NCBI RefSeq assembly: GCF_000001735.4
Contig: NC_003076.8
Coordinates: 9,238,001-9,302,000 of the forward strand
Source of the DNA: Arabidopsis thaliana
Lineage: Eukaryota; Streptophyta; Magnoliopsida; Brassicales; Brassicaceae
DNA: 64,000 nucleotides
Reading direction: 5' to 3'
Under the pieces are notes generated by a model. That model had not been told where the DNA came from, ran no database searches, and saw nothing but the letters and a program-made list of their open reading frames with translations. The position numbers were made by a program, and so were the translations under genes. Shown here one piece after another: positions 45,376 to 57,675 of this stretch (positions are counted from its first letter, which is position 1; each line of letters starts with the position of its first letter).

Positions 45376-46395
45376 GGATGGTTCCTCTTTTTGTATTAAG
45401 ATCTCGGTAGGAAGCTCTCCTAATCTGGCACCAAGTATATATATGATAACCCTAACATAAAAGATCCATCACGTTTCCCTTGTTTCTCAAGCAATCTCTG
45501 AAAATGCCAATTTGAGGAAAACTCTCTTTTCTATATCCTAGATTACGGAGAAAATTTTCCGACTTTGTTGACTGTATGCTTTGTCATACTAACATCAGAA
45601 GTTGGCTATGCAATAGTTCTCGGGCGTCAGTATGATCTGCTAAAAGCGGCGTCCAAAAAATTAACACAAATATCCTCGAATTTGATATGTAACCACCAAC
45701 CGGCACAAAAAACCACCATAAAAGCAATATGTTGATGATGAGTTGGAGGCCAATTGAAGGAGAATCACAAGGTTGTTTATACTATATCAACAAAAAAGGT
45801 TTTTTAAGAACAACCATGATCAATGACATCTTTTTCTACATGAGAGTTTCGATCAATTCGAAGGATTGGCGAGGTAACAGATAGATCGATGCCTATAATT
45901 TTCATATGTTTTACCGGGATTTCATCAGTAAAAAAAGAAGATGATTCTCAAACAAGAAAGTCACACTAAATTGATGAAAATCATGAACACGATTAAGTAC
46001 TTGACTAAGAAAGTTACAAGTAATTTCTTTTATTGTTATTCGTTATACAACTCATTGATTGCATCTGTAATCTCATTAATAATCTTGTATACCCTGGTTT
46101 ATATTAATTAAAGTTTTAGACGTTAAAAAACAATAGAAAAGTGTACAATTGAAAATAAAAAACATTTGAGAGCTTTTTCGAAAAAATATAATGTATTAAA
46201 AACGTTTTCAGACGTTTCAAAAACATAGAAAAGTGTATAACTGAAAATAAACAACATTTGAGAGATTTTTTTCCAAAAATATAGTCAAAGGAATACACCA
46301 GCTTTTTTAAATCTCCGGATTTTATTGATAAGAAACTAAAACAACTTAAACACGGACTTGTCGCGGGAACGTAGTTCCGTCAATATCATCCCTCA
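45376..46395. other. Spacer between peptide duplicates
   Basis: The first 160 bases belong to duplication copy A. The remainder has no recognisable gene apart from an internal tandem repeat. Confidence 0.5.
46118..46290. repeat. Two-unit ~92-bp tandem repeat
   Basis: AGACGTT begins a unit at 46118 and again at 46210. Both units contain ATAGAAAAGTGTA, TGAAAATAAA and AACATTTGAGAG and end AAAAATATA. Confidence 0.85.
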
Positions 46396-47345
46396 TTTGA
46401 TTGCAATTCAAACAATAGTTACAAAATTCTATTTAAGTCAAATCAAACAAAAATAACACAAATCTATTTAAGTCAAATCAACAAAAAAAAATAGCAAATG
46501 TACTATATATAGAGACAAAAGCTGAATATAAAAACCCCTTCGTCCCTATTACTACAGGCAAACACATCTCGTATCGATCAAACAATAAAAAAGAAATCTT
46601 TGAAGAGAAAAATGACGGGAAACATGTATAAGATGATGATGTTGATGGCATTGATAATGATGGCATGTGGTTTACAAGCATGCAATGCAACGAATGTTGA
46701 TGAAAGCAAGCCAGATCCAAAACTTGAGTGCTTCAAAAACTGTTCCATAAGTTGTGGCAAACAAAACAAACCTTGTTACGAAGATTGTTTGACGAAATGT
46801 GGTCTCCCACAACGTCCTTCTACATCAACACCAGCATCTTCCTCCACCACGGCATAATAAGTTTCCATTTTTGCGAAATTGTGTCTTTTGGTTTATACGA
46901 AATTCTATCTTAATATTGATGTGCTAAGGATGTATTTCAATTTTCTGTTTATACTGAACAACAAACTTTGATTATTTATAAAAATATATTTATTTATTTT
47001 CTTCCCGCAAAAACATCATTGTTTTAAGATCTTTGTAGGAAGCTCTCCTATAGAGAGAGCTAATCCGGCACCAAGTCTCTTGGCATAAGATTCTATTATA
47101 ATGACATAGTTACTTCTGTCCAAACACATGTGATCCGAATTCACATATAACAATAGAAAACGTACAAAAATGAAAATAAAAGTAGTGTAAGTAGACTGAC
47201 TAATAACCACTTAAATCAAACAAAACCTTAGAAACATGGAAACTGATCATTAAGACTATTATAATAACCCTAACATAAAAAGATCCATCAGCTTTCCCTT
47301 GTTTCTCACGCAAACTCTGAAAATGCCAATTTGAGGAAAACCTTC
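46396..47345 (+). repeat. Segmental duplication copy B
   Basis: Partner of 44326-45540. This copy is continuous with the genuine RH3 3' flank, so it, or its right part, is the donor arrangement. Confidence 0.8.
46612..46857 (+). CDS. Small secreted cysteine-rich peptide, duplicate B
   Basis: An 81-aa twin of the gene at 44534 with the same signal peptide and six-Cys pattern. Substitutions relative to copy A: Thr to Ala near the signal cleavage region, Gln to Lys between Cys 3 and 4, Val to Asp between Cys 4 and 5, Lys to Gln after Cys 6 and Ser to Ala in the tail. Only one synonymous change (the last Ala codon). It converges with RH3, whose stop lies 683 bases downstream. Probably one of the loci near AT5G26717; I am not certain of the number. 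Confidence 0.8.
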   Translation: MTGNMYKMMMLMALIMMACGLQACNATNVDESKPDPKLECFKNCSISCGKQNKPCYEDCLTKCGLPQRPSTSTPASSSTTA

Positions 47346-47539
47346 TCCTTTACTTTTGCTATTGCCTCTCTCTTATTTATTTCTGCTCTACCTTGTCCGA
47401 AGCATGTATCCTCCTCCCTGATTGCTTCTCTACCGTCTGAAACAAACCGTTGAAGCAAGCACGAAAAGATTCGCATTAAGAACACCAAAAAGGACAAGGA
47501 TCTTTCTCCCAAGAGCAGAAACCATTTGCTACGATAACT

Positions 47540-50500
47540 CTAAAATCCTCTCTTATCAGGACAATCTGTTGCCCTGTGTCCAGATTTCCCACAAATGAAG
47601 CATGAACCTCCAAAACTTCTGTTTAAAGGCATCAATCAATCAGTAGGATGGGGATGTTGTGAAAGCTTTAACACAGATTTTTTTAAATACTCACCTCTCC
47701 CGCGAAGGAGCTCTGCTGCTTGATGAACTTCTGCCACCGATCAACCAATCATCAGAACTTCCTCTGGAACTACTACCACCTCGGGACCAGCTGCTTCCTC
47801 CACCACTGCTCCTTCTACTACCTCTGTCATCATCACCTCCCCAACTATCACGGCCTCGTGATGATCCTCCTCTACCGCCTCTTGACCCTCTAGAACCTCC
47901 TCCTCCTCTAGGCATCCTGTCTCTGCTAGAGAACCGTCCGTAGTTATCACTAGATGGTCCGTCATCTTGAAGTGGAGGTAACTACAATCAAAACCCAAGA
48001 TGTGAAGTGTTAGTCAAAAAGGTCTAATTATGAAAAACATGTTATGTTGGATAAAGAGTGAAAGCCAGTAAAAACTAAGAGAAGCCAGAATCAATACCTT
48101 TGTTATCATGGATAAACTGTTGCCTTCGGGGACATCTTTCTCTAGGAGCTCTTTCGCGATCTCCTCTGGTAGATCAAATACAGCTCCTTGGATCTGAGAT
48201 AACAGAATCATAAATTTCCAAAGAAGATAGTTTTGACGCTACTGCAAAAGTAACAACCATTTCAAAGATATTTACCCTGTCATCGGCGATCAAGAAGATT
48301 TTTCCAACTTCATCTGCAGCTGTACGGTAAAGATCGGAAAGAAAACCAGTAACAGACCTCGCAGACAGAAAGCCTCTAGCGTTCGTTGGATCTCGGATCA
48401 ATTGCAAAGTCACCCATCCCTGCAGTCCAAAAATTTAACTTCAGCTCATGAATAACACATTTCTATGAAAAAAAAGATTTGCTATATAGATTATGTTGCA
48501 GTTTGTAAGAGTATCAAGAAGCATTCTAGAAAGTTCAATGATCTCGTATTTGTTTTTTTGAATTTTTAAAGCATGGTTGAGAATTATACCTTCTCATGGC
48601 TGAGGAGAGATCTTGATGAAGGCGGCTGAGAGAAACCACTCAGGTGAGCTAGAGCTGCAGCTAAAGCATCTGTTCCTTTCTCCTCATATAGTTTTTGAGC
48701 AGTTGCTGAGAAAAACTTTATGGAGTCAGGGTGAACACCATTTAGAGTGGCCACCACTTGGTCTGCTGACGATTCCAACAAGTCTCCAACAGTTGGTGGG
48801 CTAATGAATTCAAAATGGCAGCCTACGTCACGCTCCAGAGACCTCACTGTTCTCTTTTGGCTGCTGGTGTGCATGAGAATGGCAGAGCCTTCTTTCCCTG
48901 CACGCCCAGTACGACCAGAACGGTGCACAAAAGTTTCTGGGTCATTAGGAAGTTCATAGTGGATAACCTGTAGAAGAAAATGTCAGAACAAACAGACAAA
49001 CATGCCATAAGAGATGATAAACTATGTACCGAAACTTTGAGAACTTACTAGATCTACGTTCGGGATGTCAAGTCCACGAGATGCAACATCAGTGGCAACT
49101 AATACGGTGAATTTCCCTTGACGGAAAGCATTGAGTGTTCTCTCTCTTTGATGCTGAGATATATCTCCATGAAGTGCTTCGGTAGCTATACTGTTTGACA
49201 ATGCAAGAGAAACTTCGTCTGCATCTCTTTTAGTTTGGGTAAAAACAATGGTCTTGCCACCCTTCGCATACACCTTCAAATTAAGAAAATAAAAATAATC
49301 AACTGAGAGCCAAAGCACCAATCAATCATCAATCATGTTAAGAAAACAGCAAATTATCAGCTCAGACATACTGTAATAAGGTCGCTTAGAATAGTGCGTT
49401 TTGATGTCGATGTGGTTGCGATTGCATAAAGTTTGATACCCTCTGCGAGCTTCTCATCTTGGTCTCCAACCTGCCAATCAAATAAAACAAACGAGAAGAT
49501 AGCATTAAGCATCTGAGTCAAGCTGAAAATTGATAAGGAACAAAGGCAAGCATAGGAAAGCGTTTACCAGATCAATATTCAAGGGATTGTCAAGGTACTT
49601 CCTCGCCAACTTCTTAACCCAAGTAGGCATAGTTGCTGAGAAAAGCATACTTTGTCGCTTAGTTGGAAGATTCTCAAGAATCGATTCCACGGCCTCCTCA
49701 AACCCAACAGCAAGCATCTGATCAGCTTCATCAAGTACCAAATACTCAACTTCTCCCAATTTAAGACTCCTTCCTTCAATCAAATCAATGATTCTTCCAG
49801 GAGTTCCAACAACAACATCAACACCACGAGTTAAAGCACTCTGCTGAATGGTATAAGAAACTCCCCCATACACACAAACAGTGCTCAAATAAGGTGCAGA
49901 CTCCTTAATCTCCTTCTCCACTTGCTTAGCCAGCTCTCGGGTCGGCGCAAGGACAAGGAACTTAGGAAGACGACCAGACCTCCTGCTCACAACAAAAGAC
50001 TAAACCTTTAGCAAAATCCAATGGAAAAAAGGTCACATCTAAACAAATGGTATACCAAAGTAAAAATAAACAAAGACCTGAAAGCAGTGTAGTCTCCAGC
50101 TTCTTCAGTGAGACGTTTAATGATAGGAATACCAAAAGCCAAAGTCTTTCCAGTTCCTGTCTTTGCACGAGCTATAATATCTCTTCCTTGCAGTGCAGGT
50201 ACCAACACAGCTCTCTTCATACACATATACCAAACAACATCATGTCAATAGAGACTCAAACATATCTAAGATTGTGCTTCTTAATCAAAACACAGATTAT
50301 TCATAAAGGAACCATTTTTACAATTGGAAATGAGATATAAAGGAACCCTAAGCTAACTTATCCACAAAGGAACCATTTTTTCAATTGGAAATGAGATAAA
50401 ACGGAACCCTAAGCGAACTTATCCATAAAGGAACCATTTTTAAGAATTTTGAAAACAGAAATAAAACATACAAAAGAGACAAACCTGAATGGGGAAGAGA

Positions 50501-50871
50501 TGAGTGATACCACGTTTCTCAAGAGACTCTTCAAGACGTTGAGGCAAACTAAGTTTAGAGATAGCGAGTTCTTCACCATCATCAGCTTCAACGTTGTTGT
50601 TGTCGCCGTCAAGGTCATATTCGTCATGGTCAGAAAGACCAAGACTTTTGAAAGCTTCTTCACTGAGAACAGAATTAGGAGTAGCAACAGCAGAAGGAAC
50701 AAGAAGAGAAGAGGAATGGATACGACGAGTTCTACGAACAAGAGATAAGGGAGTGAAGAAAGGCTTATCGAGAGATAAAGATAAACAATTAGACCTCTTT
50801 TTGGAATTGGGTTTGGAGATTTCAAGGTGAGGAACTTGGTATAGTGATGGAACTCCTACCGTCGACGCCAT
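47540..50871 (-). CDS. RH3: DEAD-box RNA helicase RH3, plastid
   Basis: Ten minus-strand exons (50871-50485, 50214-50078, 49982-49568, 49470-49372, 49273-49049, 48967-48590, 48419-48276, 48193-48098, 47981-47695, 47618-47540) give 748 aa; I recognise AT5G26742 (EMB1138). Order: plastid transit peptide (about 1-55), Q motif near GITHLFPIQ, motif I AKTGTGKT (146-153), APTRELA, TPGRI, DEAD (VLDEADQM), SAT, then the C-terminal RecA fold with [23 protein letters not shown] and [15 protein letters not shown] domain, an Arg/Gly/Ser-rich stretch and a terminal CCHC knuckle ([14 protein letters not shown]) follow. It unwinds RNA in chloroplasts and is known to be needed for group II intron splicing and ribosome assembly; null mutants are embryo-lethal. 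Confidence 0.97.
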
Positions 50872-51052
50872 TTTGTGGAGATAGTAAGCTCGACGGAGAG
50901 GAGAGGAGAAGAGAAGGAAGGAGATAAGGTTTGAGAGTTGAGAGAGTGAGGTTTTTGAAAGGCTTTGTAACCTTCCACGATTTTGCTTCTCTGCTTCTGC
51001 CCTATCTTTATTTATTTCTACCACTCAAGTTGATGTAAAATATCAGATTTTA

Positions 51053-51070
51053 GTGGGCCGTTATTGGGCT
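51053..51070 (-). promoter_or_regulatory. Site II motifs upstream of RH3
   Basis: GTGGGCCG (51053) and TTGGGCT (51064) lie about 180-200 bases upstream of the RH3 start codon; TCP-type site II elements typical of organelle-biogenesis and growth genes. Confidence 0.5.
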
Positions 51071-52874
51071 ATGTTTATTTAGGTCCATTGTATGGCTTTT
51101 ATTATTCTGATTCTGGGCTTCTGGCCATGTTTGGATCATTGGAGGTATGGATATAGTTATAGAGATATTTATTTTCATATTTTGGATGTACTAGTCTCAA
51201 TCTCATTCTCACCCTCCTTAAACACTATTTTTCTTCCACCTTGTTGATAATTATTGAACTAAATCTCGTTAATCATTGTTATTTAGAAATCTATCGATAA
51301 ATCCATCACCGAAAATTTAAATAGATTTTTATTTTTTCAATCTTTAGTGTTAAATTATCCACCAGGTAAAATGAAAAGTAGAAGATCATTTTAACTTTTT
51401 CTTTCAAAAAAAAATCATTTTAACTTCTGTTGTTGAAATTGTGAAAGGCAGTTGCACCACAAGTCCACAACCATTGGTTAGAGATACCATACTACAACAT
51501 ATTGATGCCTTCATGTAGCTACATATAAAACAATATCATGTCAAAGATGATACATCTTCAAAAAAAAAAAAAAACGATTATAATGAATGAGAAATATTTT
51601 TTTAAATGTAAATAGTAGATTAAGAAAAACATTATTTACAAAAGTAAAATGGGTGTATTTTAAAAAACTTTATGAAACTATAAAATAGTAGATGAATTTT
51701 GTCATACCAAATTAGGTTGAAACATGTTATAATATTTTTCAAACTTTATGAAAAATTATTTAATATGTGTCATTTTTTACATCTAATTGGTCACATAGAT
51801 TATTTTTTCATGCAAGTAATCTGTTACTTTAAAACTTATCTTTAACATTTAAATTGTTGTTATAGACATTAAGTTAATATTAAATAAAATGTTCTTAAAA
51901 TACTTTAAATAATATTGTACCAAAAATGTTTTCAATATTCTTTTTTCGTTAATTTATTGCTAATACAGTCGACCTTAAAAGCAAAAGTAGATTTATATAG
52001 CTGTTGCCGACAAAAAACATTTCCACTATATTAAAAGAAAAGTAGAATACAAGATAGAATACGATTCTAATACACGAAACCGATAAAAGTTGAAACTTTT
52101 TTAAAACTAAGCTGGTGAAAACTAAGTCTTAAAAAGAAGCAAAGTAAGAGAAAAATGAAGTAAATGACAAAAGAATCTAATAAGTAAATCTTAAATTCAA
52201 AACCATCAAAACCCGCAAACAATCTCAGAGAAACAGTTGGCGTCGAACCTGAACAAAAAAATATAAGCTTAAAAGAACAAACAAACAGACAATTTCCAAT
52301 ATACCATAACCATAGAAAACTTAAACTGAAAGCTCAACTAGTCACAACCGAGTAGAACTGAGAGAATGAATAATCCAAAGACATTATCCTGCAAAGATAT
52401 AAAAAATGACTACTTCTAATTAGAAAATCTCATAAGAAATTTGAGTCTCTTTGGTTGATTAAAAAAATCACATAATTTTTTTATATAATATACCTTTGTC
52501 TTAGTAATACAACGAACAATATAGTATTTGACCTTCATTGAGACATAGCCAACGATTTGGTCACCAAAACACCATATGAAGCAATGACATCCCTATGGAA
52601 TATGGATCTGCCTCTCCTTTCCTCAATTACACATGTGATAATCCCCAATTGGGATCTACAACCAAACAAATTACCCATCTTGTTTTTGGCAAATCTTTAC
52701 CAAAAATGATCAATAACTCCAAAACCATCCTCATTCTCATTCTTATGGAATACAAGTCTCTCAAACCAAGTATAGGATCTTCATTCTATTTTCTATGGAA
52801 TAAAACATAAATCTTTAAAAAGGGTGAATTTTTTCATAGCAGAATAGGTTGAAACATTTTATGACTCTTTATTT
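51071..52874. other. AT-rich spacer upstream of RH3
   Basis: No convincing gene; the frame at 52595-52810 has no recognisable domain. TTCCACTATATTAAAAGAAA at 52021-52040 resembles a Helitron 5' end, but no matching 3' terminus is visible, so it may be a fragment. Confidence 0.4.
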
Positions 52875-53420
52875 CAGCCCTAGGGGTGAACCTCTTTCAT
52901 TCACCTTCTCTTAATTAACCAATTAAAATTTATCATGTCATCTAATTAAATAAATTAAAACAATTAATATTAAATAAATAAATAAATTTATTAAAACCCA
53001 CTAAACTTATTTAATTATTAAATCTAATCTCTAACCATTTTTTTATAAACCCAAACCGATATATAATCCCGTTTAATTACAAAATCTAAACCATAATTCT
53101 CTTTTGTAAACCCAAACTACCATTTAAACTCGTTTAATCGTAAAAAATCTAAACCTTAATCGTATTTTCTAAACCCAGACCAACATTTAACTTTGTGTAA
53201 TTATAAAATTTAAATCCGTTTATAAACCCAAACCGATATTTAACATTGTTTTATCATAAAATTTAAAGTCTAACCCTTTCTAATAAACCCAAACCGATAC
53301 ATAATTTCGTTTTAATAAAAAATTAAAATTTTTAATTAAATAAATTATTATTTTTATTATTAGATGATAAATCCTGATTGGCTAAAATTAAGAGGGTAAA
53401 CAGTTAACCCAAGTATTTTT
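52875..53420. mobile_element. MITE-like element with inverted ends and internal 60-bp repeats
   Basis: The left end (TCTCTTAATTAACCAATTAA, TTTATCATGTCATCTAATTA at 52906-52950) pairs with the inverted right end (CTCTTAATTTTAGCCAATCA, TTTATCATCTAAT at about 53365-53400). Between them lie about five degenerate copies of a 60-base unit starting TAAACCCAAACC (53044-53300). There is no coding capacity, and the precise ends and target duplication are not resolved. Confidence 0.6.
53040..53310. repeat. Degenerate ~60-bp tandem repeat
   Basis: Units carry AAACCCAAACCGATATATAA, GTTTAATTA, AAAATCTAAACC and recur near 53045, 53106, 53169, 53222 and 53285. Confidence 0.75.
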
Positions 53421-54435
53421 CTTTTATAATCCTTTTTGAACTTTATGACATAAAATATATGTTTCACCTTTTACATCTCATTTGTCACATAGATTTATCT
53501 TACAAACTTGCAATCTATTATTTTAAAACTTTTCCTTTAACATTATACATCTACACCAACATTAAATTAAATATTCTTAAAATACAATCACTAATCTTAT
53601 ACCAAACTGTTTTTCAATATTCTTTTCTCCTTTGATATATAACAAAATACTAAAATTCAACGATATTTCTTTCTTTATTTGCTATTGCAAACCAGAAAAC
53701 CTTATGTATCCTTTGCCGACAATTTTAACAAACTAATTAACAATTGTAATCATTGAATTGGGTAAGACTTGTGAATAAATAATAATGTTAAACAAAATAG
53801 ATTATTCCAAAAAAATAAAATAAAATAAATTATGAAATAATTTAGGGTTTGAAGTTCACAGGCTGTATTGGATGGACGTTGAATCGATTCCACCTCATCT
53901 AAATAATCTCTTCACAAAACCAAAATTAAAAATCATTCCTTTTTAACAATCTTCTGCATTTTCGAACTTGCTTTGCTGTGATAAAGTTCTCTCCTTTCCT
54001 TTCTAAAGGAAGAAGAAAGGCTTTATCTCTCAAAACCCTCATCCACAAAATCCCCTTTAATCCGCTAATCAGAGGGTTTTTCTGTTTTTGTGTTGCTTCG
54101 TTACTACGGTTACATTCTTCTCTTCCCCTTTTGATTTCAAAGGTACGAATTTTATCCTCAATTGCGTTTCGATCGTATCTCAAATTCTCTTCGATCTCTG
54201 ACAGAAAGTTTCCAACTTTAGTGAATCGCGAAATTGGGTTCGTGTTCTTGCTCTGATTTCGGTGTAACCCTTCAATTTCAGAACCCTCTTGATACCTTAA
54301 GAAGAGGCAATTTGAAGTTTTCTTCACAGATCCGTCTTAGCTCTTTCTAGAGGTTTGTTGTATACCAAAGATCTCTTTTTTTTTTTGCATTTGCTTTGAT
54401 GAGTTTGGTCATGGAGATTTATGTGTGTTTGCAGA
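53421..54435. other. Spacer, promoter and leader of the LAZ1-like gene
   Basis: AT-rich to 53860, then CT-rich leader sequence from about 53930. A leader intron probably runs from GTTTGTTG (54353) to TTTGCAG (54434), one base before the ATG. The long open frames on both strands at 53926-54327 reflect this leader and I do not call them genes. Confidence 0.5.
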
Positions 54436-56407
54436 ATGGCGGATTTGATACCATTTTATCTGAATATTGTGGCGTTTCTATGTACTGTTGGAGCTATTGC
54501 TTTGGCGATATTTCATATCTACAGGCATCTTTTGAATTACACGGAACCAACTTATCAGAGATATATTGTACGCATTATCTTCATGGTCCCGGTTAGTGCT
54601 TTTCATCATCTCTAGCTTGAATTGTTTATAGTCCTTAACATGTTGAATTCTGTCTCACTGACATGTTTGTTTGCTTCTTGCTGCCAGGTTTATGCCTTCA
54701 TGTCATTCTTGTCTCTTGTGTTACCCAAAAGCTCGATATATTTTGATTCCATACGAGAAGTGTGAGTATTCCTAAATTTCTAGTTGTGCATAGACGATGT
54801 TAGTGGTGTTTTTCTTCTTTTAGAGTGGCTCAATAGGTCTTAGAGTTGGTCTTGAAAGTTTTCTGTTTCCGTTCAAAGTCAATGGCCTTTAGCCTACTCT
54901 GATGACCTTTTTGGTGTTCCAGATATGAAGCATGGGTTATCTACAATTTTCTATCGCTGTGTTTGGCATGGGTTGGAGGCCCAGGATCAGTAGTGCTTAG
55001 TTTGAGTGGTCGTTCTTTAAAGCCATCATGGTCTCTTATGACATGTTGCTTTCCGCCTTTAACACTGGACGGGTAAGTTCGCAGAATGAAACAAAATTCT
55101 TCTACTTATCAATAAGGCAGTGTTTACATAATCTTTCCTGGTATTTCCTATCATTTTGGATGATGATTTTTCTGTGCAAGTCATACAATATTAATGACCT
55201 GGACATTTGAGTGTTCTGTTTGGATTTCGAGGTCTCATGATGATTCTATTTATCTTGCGTTTTTATAAGACAGTCCTCTTAGCTGAAATCTATTGACACA
55301 TGCACTATGGTCTTTTTCATGCAGGCGATTTATTCGACGATGCAAGCAGGGTTGTCTGCAATTTGTAATTCTGAAGCCTATCCTAGTTGCTGTCACACTT
55401 GTGCTTTATGCTAAAGGGAAGTACAAGGATGGAAATTTTAACCCTGATCAAGCATATCTCTATCTTACCATCATCTATACCATATCCTACACAGTGGCTT
55501 TGTACGCACTTGTGCTGTTTTATATGGCATGCAGAGATCTACTTCAGCCATTCAATCCAGTCCCAAAGTTTGTGATCATAAAGTCTGTGGTCTTTCTAAC
55601 CTATTGGCAGGTTAAATTTGCTTACTACTTCAGAGTATTTGATATCCTCTCTTGCCTTTTGCTATCTTCCACGCATAGTTGTGTTTTCTGATTGTGTTCC
55701 ATGACCCTCTTCTTTGCACAGGGTGTTCTCGTTTTCCTTGCTGCAAAATCTGGATTCATAAAGAGTGCAGAGGCAGCAGCTCATTTTCAAAATTTTATAA
55801 TATGTGTCGAGATGCTCATTGCTGCAGCATGTCATTTCTATGCTTTTCCATACAAGGAGTATGCTGGTGCCAATGTTGGTGGATCTGGCAGTTTCTCAGG
55901 AAGCTTATCACATGCTGTAAAACTAAATGACTTTTACCATGACACTGTTCACCAGGTAAATGGTTTCTCTTGAAGCCATCTTTACTTCAGATAATATACT
56001 TTTTTCATATTGGTTTTCTGATGATTGTTTTATTGCAGTTTGCTCCTACCTATCACGATTATGTGCTCTATAACCATCAAGATGGTGGTGACGAGGGGAC
56101 AAAGAAGTACCGATCGAGAACCTTTGTGCCAACTGGCCAAGAGATGGATGCAATGAGAAAAAACAAACCTGTGTATGCAAACAAGATAGATGGTGTTTCA
56201 GTCTCAAGTAGTCTATCTTCAGAGGCAAGCTCACCTAAAAGCTCCAGCGTAACTTCTGATCCTGCACGCTCTGATGCTGTGAAATCTTCCTTGCTGGTGG
56301 ATGCCTCAGATTCTCTTGAAACAATGTATGATATGTCGCTCATTGACATTGATCTATCTAGTTTCCCCAGCAATGTCCCATCTGCAAGTGAAAGTGGGCC
56401 TAGATAG
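54436..56407 (+). CDS. LAZ1-like DUF300 transmembrane protein
   Basis: Six exons (54436-54591, 54688-54761, 54923-55072, 55325-55610, 55722-55955, 56039-56407) give 422 aa, matching my memory of AT5G26740. Seven membrane helices cover about residues 1-280, with the family signatures GGPGSVV, LKPSWSLMTCC and RFIRRCKQGCLQFVILKP. This is the OSTalpha/TMEM184 (DUF300, SLC51A-like) family. A cytosolic Ser-rich tail with conserved YRSRTFVPTGQEM and SLSSEASSPKSSS follows. Plant members such as LAZ1 localise to tonoplast or endomembranes and affect vacuole integrity, brassinosteroid signalling and programmed cell death; transport activity is not established. Confidence 0.94.
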
Positions 56408-57675
56408 GAGCAGAGAAAATGTAGAAATCACCATTAACAGGTACAAAACATGCTCCTAATAGTTGTATTCAGATGAATCTTCTGAGGTGTGTTCTTAGTT
56501 GGAAGATGTTGTTAGTTGGAGACTTGAGGATAAATGAAAAAAGCTTATAAACCCATTTACCTTTTGTAGCTTTATACAATGAGTCTTCTACTGCCATATT
56601 CTTTTGCAGCCTGTGTGTTGTTCTTGCCTGCTTTGTAGATAATAGGATATGGAACTTCTCAGTTAATTACTTCTAAAGCTTGTGAATCGCTCGCAGCAGC
56701 GAACTAGGACCATTCTTTTCTAATACATGTAAAGCCAAATTTCAGAGTCTGATAATGTTTACATATACAGTTTGTTCTTGGCATCAGTATCTTAAGTTTG
56801 AGATCTAAATAATAAACAGAGGCCTTGAATTCAGATGGTGACTGAGCTTGTAAGTAGTAGTATTGTGGTGACATTGCATACAAAAGTCTTGTTCTTAGGA
56901 TGATGAAAGGGTTAGGTTTTGACCATAGCAAGCAAAGTAAATGCATAGGAGTTAGCTTATCCTTCTTTAATGCCTTGTCACATCTTCACACACCTAACTA
57001 CACTAAACTAGTAATGTCCACCAAACTTAAACTATTTCTTTAGGTCTATCATATTCTTTTTGTGACCACAAAAGAGACTAAAATGAATGAAAAGAAACAA
57101 AGCACTACAAGATTCGTATATTAGATAATGAAATACTATTTAAAATTGTATAAACTTTTAAGTGTAAATATAAAAAATGTTAATACATTTATTTGTGACA
57201 AAAATAGGCATTCGTTTTAAATCCTTTGAACTATTTATCTTGGGTCCTTCTGATTCAATGTATGGGTGTGTTGGAATTAAACAAAACAAAAGTAGTATAT
57301 TCTTTTCATTTTCAAAACAAAATGGCCTCATAAAAAGAAGTACTAATACACATTCATTCTCTAAACAACATTCACCGTAACAACTTTATGTTAGTGGGAA
57401 TGTTGTTGCTTCTTGGGAATAGGTTAAAACTTAAAATCTTGCCAGATATTTTTGGATGTATTAACGTGAACAAAGACTTTCAAATGAGAGAGAGAGCACT
57501 TAGGTTACTTTGTGCCAATAAGACCACAGTGCTTAAACATAAAGCAAACATCTATAAGTACTTGAAACGAGAAAGAGAGAGAGAGAAAGTGAATGAGCGA
57601 GACAAAGAGTTTAACACACGCTTCTAACCAAACTCTTCGTAACTACGGCGGCGACTGAAGCGTTTTCAGATTCCG
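56408..57675. other. LAZ1-like 3' UTR and spacer
   Basis: No additional gene seen. A GA repeat (GAGAAAGAGAGAGAGAG, about 57570-57586) lies about 90 bases before the small gene at 57676, in its probable leader. Confidence 0.5.

Larger units (their letters stand above)
44326..45540 (+). repeat. Segmental duplication copy A (peptide gene plus flank)
   Basis: Matches 46396-47345: the shared upstream block (CAATTCAAACAATAGTTACA, then ATTCTATTTAAGTCAAATCA), the whole peptide gene, and the downstream phrases AGGAAGCTCTCCTA, GGCACCAAGT, AACCCTAACATAAA, TGCCAATTTGAGGAAAA. The last of these are RH3 3'-flanking sequence in copy B. A 515-bp insertion (44853-45367) interrupts copy A. Confidence 0.85.

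Noticed and set aside
47659-47943. Proline/leucine-rich plus-strand frame
   Set aside because: Antisense shadow of the Arg/Gly/Ser-rich exon 9 of RH3.
50409-50825. 138-codon minus-strand frame in the RH3 first exon
   Set aside because: Out-of-frame shadow of the RH3 transit peptide and acidic N-terminal region.
53926-54327. 133-codon minus-strand frame upstream of the LAZ1-like gene
   Set aside because: Overlaps the CT-rich leader of a plus-strand gene and has no recognisable domain.
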